The position numbers were made by a program, and so were the translations under genes. A stretch of DNA of 64,000 nucleotides from Epiperipatus broadwayi (Eukaryota; Onychophora; Udeonychophora; Euonychophora; Peripatidae): contig JAQFVV010000207.1 of NCBI GenBank assembly GCA_028023455.1, forward strand, positions 402,208-466,207, written 5' to 3'. Shown here piece after piece: positions 59,222 through 64,000 of the stretch. Within the stretch, counting starts at the first letter, position 1. Each line of letters opens with the position of its first letter. The notes under the pieces were generated by a model that saw nothing but the letters and a program-made list of their open reading frames with translations, had not been told where the DNA came from and ran no database searches.

Positions 59222-60084
59222 AATTAGATTACATAATGATATTATAAAAATTAACATTGAGAAGAGTGTAAGACAGGGTGATTTCATATTTCCAAAACTT
59301 ATTATAGCAGTGCTGCAACAAGTAATTTGTGGATTAAAATAGGAAGCTAAAGAAGTAAAAGTAAATGGAGATTATTTAAGTCATTTACATTTTCTAAATG
59401 ATCTAATTGCTTTTGCAAATAATGCTTCAGAGCTTCAGGAAATATTGCAAGAATTATCAAATGAAAGTAAGAAAGTAACATTAAAGGTAATGGATTTTCT
59501 CAAAAGAAGAAAATAAAGATTGATTATCATGAGTTAAAAAAAGTTAATAACTATAAATACCTTGGTCAGATTATTACTACATATGGAAACATAATGGATG
59601 AAATTAATCATAGAATTGAACTTGGTTGGAGTTCTTTTGGTAGAAATAACTTAATACTAAAAGGAAATATGCCTATGTGTTTGAAAAGAAAGATTTGTAC
59701 TAAATGTGTTTACCAGTTTTTACTTATAAATCTGAGACTTGGACACTTAATAGTTGAGCATTAGAGAGACTTTAGACCTTCAAAGAAGTATAAAGGGATG
59801 CATGTTAGGAATAACAAAAAGAGATTGAATACACAATATATGGGTAAGAGAGCAAACAGATATCATTGAAAGAATCAAATGACTGAAGTTGGGCTGGACA
59901 TATTTTTTGAAGAAATGATAATAGCTGGACAATGAAATCTTAAACTGGATTACATGATGTTCTAGAAAACAGGTTGAACTTGGAAAGGTGAAACTGGATT
60001 ACATGATGTTCTAGAAAACAGGTTGAACTTGGAAAGACCTCCATGTTGTAGTAGATTGATAATGGTTGACAATGATGATGATGA
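59222..60084 (+). mobile_element. RTE fragment, 5'-truncated, with internal duplication
   Basis: The plus strand matches the local RTE from just before motif B (traces of EKSVRQGDF-like) through a damaged motif C (HFLNDLIAFANNASELQE, with Leu-Asn-Asp replacing the usual Phe/Thr-Asp-Asp) and YKYLGQIIT to a (GAT)n tail at 60070-60084. Its sequence is shorter than the reference near the C-terminus. A tandem duplication of 46 bp lies at 59942-60036. Confidence 0.85.
59942..60036 (+). repeat. 46-bp tandem duplication inside an RTE relic
   Basis: The block starting aaactggattacatgatgtt is repeated exactly at 59942-59987 and 59991-60036, separated by gtg. Identity of the two units in an otherwise diverged relic shows that the duplication is recent. 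Confidence 0.95.
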
Positions 60085-60984
60085 GTAACAATTTCAGTCA
60101 TATTTACTTATTTTATATTGGATCTTAATACTGTCTATTCACAAAAATTATTGAAAGTCTTATTTTTAATTTTAATTCAATTTTTAAATAAAAATGAATT
60201 TTAGTTCACACATCATAAAAAATGATAATGTGTCCCAAAATTCAAAATTGAATTTTTTATTATTAAAATTTCACAAAAAAAATATTTATCAGCATTTATG
60301 AAAGCAATACTTGATAGCCAATAAAACATTTTCCATTTTATTATAATTATTTTTTATAACTTAGCAAATATTTTCAAATAAAATTGTATTGTAATCACAT
60401 AGTTTTTTGGTTTACAGTAAATATTTTACAAATATGATGCATAAATAATTTTAAATATGTAAATAAATTACTGAAAATTACAATTCCTCTTTTGAAAATA
60501 CTAAAATAATAAAGCACACTATGAAGTGCCAGGGCCACATAATCTATCAATCCATGATGCTATTGGTTTATTTGTATTGTAATATAACCAATCAGGGCAT
60601 TGTTGTCATATTTTTATATTAAAATTTAAGTGATATTTCCTGTGAGGTCTGTATGATACTGACATCTTCAAATTGTTTTTAAAGTAATACTTTTAGTTAT
60701 GGTTTCTGCCCACAAACAATATGTCTGGTAAATTAATATTATACACAACCACAAAATAGTAAAGTATAGCTAAAAATGTCAGCAGGACCAACATAACACC
60801 CCAATTGCCTCAAAATGTGCTGACTTATCTTGATTACATTAATTTCTATGGTATCTTCTTCACTCATGTTTTCAATTATTACTCTGTTTCTTTTGTATGT
60901 TCTAATTCAATAAGTCCTATTCATATTTTCCATCAATTTTATTAATATAAACATTCATCTACATTTTCCTGCATGGTTTAACGC

Positions 60985-61560
60985 AGTGATTATGTAGTGG
61001 CTCTGGAACACATGATCTACAGATTGAGGCTCCATCTATCATTTCTAGTGCTCAAACTTCTTATGAACCTTCTTAGCAATAAACTATTCTACTATTATTT
61101 ACATCAATATTTACCATTTTTTTCTAACTTATCTTTATATTCCAAAATATTCTCATTTCATTTATTTTATAACTTTCTCCATTTTTATTACTTAAATATA
61201 CTGTTAAATATTATGTTTTTACATCATTTCAATCCAACCTAGATAAGACCTTTATATTTTCTTGTTAAAATATCCTCATTAATAATAACTCTAATATATA
61301 TTTTCTTATCATCATATCCATCTATCATAGTGCATCCATATTTTTAAAGATATGCTATTCCTTATTTTTCATATGTCTTTTTACTACTTGCTAACAAATG
61401 TAATTTTTCTCCTGCAAAATCTTCCAAACTCCACTTTTCTACTTTTCCACTTTGCATATTTTGCAAAATATTGATGTCTTTAACTTCCTTATAACTATTC
61501 CAATTCAGTATCTATAAAATCTTTTTTTACTCTTATATTCCCCACATTTGAACTGCTACA
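60985..61560 (-). pseudogene. Possible decayed coding remnant of a mobile element
   Basis: The minus strand of 61240-61560 reads, with breaks, DINILQNMQSGKVEKWSLED, FAGEKLHLLASSKKTYEK and MIDGYDDKKIYIRVIINEDI. The plus strand is pyrimidine-rich, as in the other minus-strand relics. It looks like former coding sequence, but I do not recognise the protein. Confidence 0.3.
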
Positions 61561-61569
61561 GTAAATTGT

Positions 61570-63370
61570 TAAGGATATCATAACAAATGGCTAATTCCTG
61601 TTAATGATGCTCAAGAATTGTCACTTGGCCATAGGAGCTGACCACCTAGTTTCAGGAGAGACCTTACAAAAGAGAATCATAAATCATCCATCATTCTGAT
61701 TTCTCTTATGTATTATCATCTTCTTTAAATATTAAAATATCTGTTTGAGAAAGATTTAAATATTACAATGATTATTGGAGTTATTTAAATGATACTATCA
61801 TTTCTTTTAGGATGTCATTAACTGAAATGATCTGTAGTCTCATTCTCATTTGAAAAGTAAAATTCTTAATCAGAGTAGAAAATAGCAAGACTCATGGGTA
61901 ATAGTGGTTAAATGCCCTGTCATGGTGTTAAAATCAGGAGCATAATTACATCAAAAAATATCTTGATGAGAGAAAACCACCAAAGACAGAATCTCTATTC
62001 AATTTTCCAAGCATCATATACACAGTACTAGCCTTTATCTAATTTAAATCTAAGATATATGTCAGCCACAATTGAGTCTTATTTTGAAATTTTAGTACTT
62101 CCAATACATCTCTTGATTCTTTTAGTTTGTTATTACTACATTTAGTGCCATCTATTGTAATGTTGAATAATCAATGATTACGAGATGGTGAACTAAAAGT
62201 AACATGTGCTTTTCTGTTGACATTGACATCATTGAACAGACAGAAAATATTCACATGTAGAATAGAGATCAGATTAATAATATGCATTTTACAATTCTGA
62301 AGAAGACTGTTGGTTAGTTGAAACCGTCATCTAGTCAGAGTATACTCAAATATTTGTATTTGCATTGTGTAAGTTGACAAAAGAATTTATTGAAGTTTTT
62401 TGTTTTATATTAGAAAAATAAATAATAATTGTCTTGGTGTCAGATTTATATAGCTATAATTAGCTGGTTGGCTTAGGGTCAAAGACCTAGGATGGTGTTT
62501 TTTATTCAATTTTAGGTAATTAAGTTAACAGTAAAAAAGAAATGGCACGATTCTGCCTTTGAATCCTTAATTCTTATTTGTCAATGCCAAAATGTGGGAA
62601 ATGGTCCAAGGATGAAGAATAAATTTATTACTATCTAATGACCAAGGATTATTCAATCCTATTTACAATAGTCAAAATCTGATATTGTTTGTAGAATTAT
62701 TCTAACTATTAGGTGGGTTTGCATTAGAAAAGTAGCCATTTTAAATTAATTGAAGGAAATATATTATATTGTTTACGTAGCTTCGATGTTATACAAAAAC
62801 GTGTGAGATCATCACATACATTTTTAGAGATGAAGTATTGCTTCACTGTTTATATTTGTATGCATTATTAAATAAAATGATTTTCGCCAGTAAAGTTTTG
62901 TTAAAACGTTTTGCAAGAATTTTATTTTTATTATTTCTAAATTTAAAAATAGTGAAGTAGTTATATTCTGTCTAGAAAATCAAACAAAAAATAGAATTAA
63001 TTGAAAATCATTATTATATTTATTTTTGAATAGTTTTTAATAAATCTAAATTGTGAGATTATGTTAGTCAATTCTATTTTTTTTAAATGTGTATGACTAT
63101 ATATAAAAAGAATGTAGATTTTATGTGGATTGTATACGTTTGGATACATGTAAGTACATATGGTTCTATGTGTAAATAATAAACGGTAAAATTAAAATAG
63201 CTTTGAAGCAGCTCTAAGCAGTATAAAAACTTTTTTTAAAAACCCAACTAAAAAAAAAAACTAAGAGTTCTAACTTCCATATGAAATGGCTTAAAATCAT
63301 ATTATCTATTTTAAAAACAATTTAATATCCTCATTTATCATATAAAAATGGAATAGCCACACAATTCGTA
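61570..63370. other. Interval without recognised gene
   Basis: AT-rich sequence with moderately complex islands (for example 61580-61680 and 61880-61990). No frame, RNA gene or repeat could be supported. Confidence 0.5.
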
Positions 63371-63546
63371 TATGGAACCGTTATCTGAAATAAATTCTAA
63401 CTGCTCGGTAAATTTTCATCGATCTGATACGAAGACGATGGTTCATCAATAAAACCGCTTTCTGAGGTCTTAATTAAACATTATAATGGAAGGCAAATTA
63501 ATCTTCAGCGCTTCTGAAATGCACTCCATTATCTCATAAATTTCTG

Positions 63547-63620
63547 ACCAATCAAAAAATAACGGGCTGACCTCTCTTATTATATATAAATCTCAATGAA
63601 TAAACTTCCATTCATCAGTT
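63547..63620 (+). promoter_or_regulatory. Candidate RNA polymerase II core promoter
   Basis: A CCAAT box (63548-63552), a TATAAA box (63585-63590) and an initiator TCAGTT (63615-63620) follow one another. If transcription starts at the A of the initiator (63617), the TATA box begins at -32 and CCAAT at about -69, both canonical positions. The preceding 150 bases are more complex and CpG-bearing. TATA-like strings are frequent in AT-rich DNA, so the weight rests on the combined spacing. Confidence 0.4.
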
Positions 63621-64000
63621 GAGCCAGAGATTTATGTATATCAGATTGTGAACATCTTTCCTGGTGTACTCAGTTATTAAAGCACATTCACAAATTTAAA
63701 GATACAAGCAAATCTATATGGTTCCACTGAAATATTAGAACTCTCACTAAGTGTGAACATTTGGTAATTTGCTTTTCTAACTAATTTTTAAAATATATTA
63801 TTAATTTTGATTATGCTAATCTTGTGTATATGAGTATAATTAATTTACATACTTAATTCTATCATATTTTATTTATTGATTTATATGAAACTTATATAAT
63901 AACTCATTTTGCTTTTTTATATTTACACATTTGTATTTTACAGAGATATAAACTAGCAATTTGATTGGATGAGAAAAATAAGAGGAAAGAGACATACATT
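63617..64000 (+). other. Possible 5' end of a host gene running out of the window
   Basis: Downstream of the candidate promoter lies about 145 bases of possible non-coding first exon, with a weak donor-like ttg/gtaatt at about 63763. A good acceptor (T-rich tract and CAG at 63941-63943) follows. The next ATG (63969) opens a frame reading MRKIRGKRHT to the window end. An intron of about 180 bp would be implied. The downstream sequence needed to test this is not available. Confidence 0.3.

Noticed and set aside
46140-61080. Shared segment between 46170-46210 and 60990-61070 (ctcaaacttcttatga)
   Set aside because: Only about 16 bases match well and the neighbouring similarity is weak; not enough to define a repeat.

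Overview
The window is very AT-rich eukaryotic DNA, roughly three quarters A+T by eye. I cannot see a single intact host protein-coding gene in it. It suggests an intergenic or deep intronic region of a repeat-laden animal genome. The recognisable transposon families (RTE, Tx1/L1-like and other non-LTR retrotransposons, SCAND3/ZBED-type and ZMYM1/TTF-type hAT transposons, tRNA-headed short elements) are those of metazoans, most likely an invertebrate. The sequence alone does not settle the phylum.

Layout. At 1.3-4.0 kb is a decayed plus-strand LINE. At 4.1-7.35 kb is a decayed minus-strand hAT transposase, split by an RTE copy whose 5' part is inverted (a twin-priming signature). At 9.1-9.5 kb is a GC- and CpG-richer patch with coding character. 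The interval 11.8-14.1 kb holds a minus-strand LINE 3' end, a (TAA)n tract and about 800 bp of almost pure (GAA)n. At 14.4-16.4 kb lies a Tx1/L1-like ORF1 with a CCHC knuckle, followed by the start of its endonuclease ORF. At 18.1-21.2 kb is an essentially full-length RTE with a perfect 14-bp target-site duplication, inserted in an older repeat. The interval 22-34 kb is a mosaic of short dispersed repeats, tRNA-like heads with (TA)n tails, foldback elements and a 63-bp minisatellite.

Two copies of one roughly 2.1-kb element with TA target-site duplications lie in opposite orientation at 30.5-32.7 and 41.4-43.4 kb. The second interrupts a foldback repeat whose empty-site sequence is still present twice in the window. 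At 37.9-39.9 kb is a second, longer copy of the 12-kb LINE. At 44.3-45.2 and 59.2-60.1 kb are further RTE fragments. At 48.4-52.0 kb is a ZMYM1-like hAT with recognisable transposase from N- to C-terminus, interrupted by another foldback unit. The last 450 bp contain a CCAAT/TATA/initiator arrangement, a splice acceptor and a downstream ATG that may be the start of a host gene leaving the window.

The most unusual signal is a dispersed non-coding family (25.6, 26.6-27.5, 40.9-43.5 and 50.2-50.7 kb). Its copies share internal motifs and sit in (TA)n or (TAA)n tracts in at least two cases. At the same end each folds into a near-perfect palindrome, with arms of about 26, 64, 65 and about 410 bp. 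Traces of tandem end-to-start junctions suggest replication through a multimeric or circular intermediate, as in Penelope-like elements or retrozymes. That mechanism is inference.
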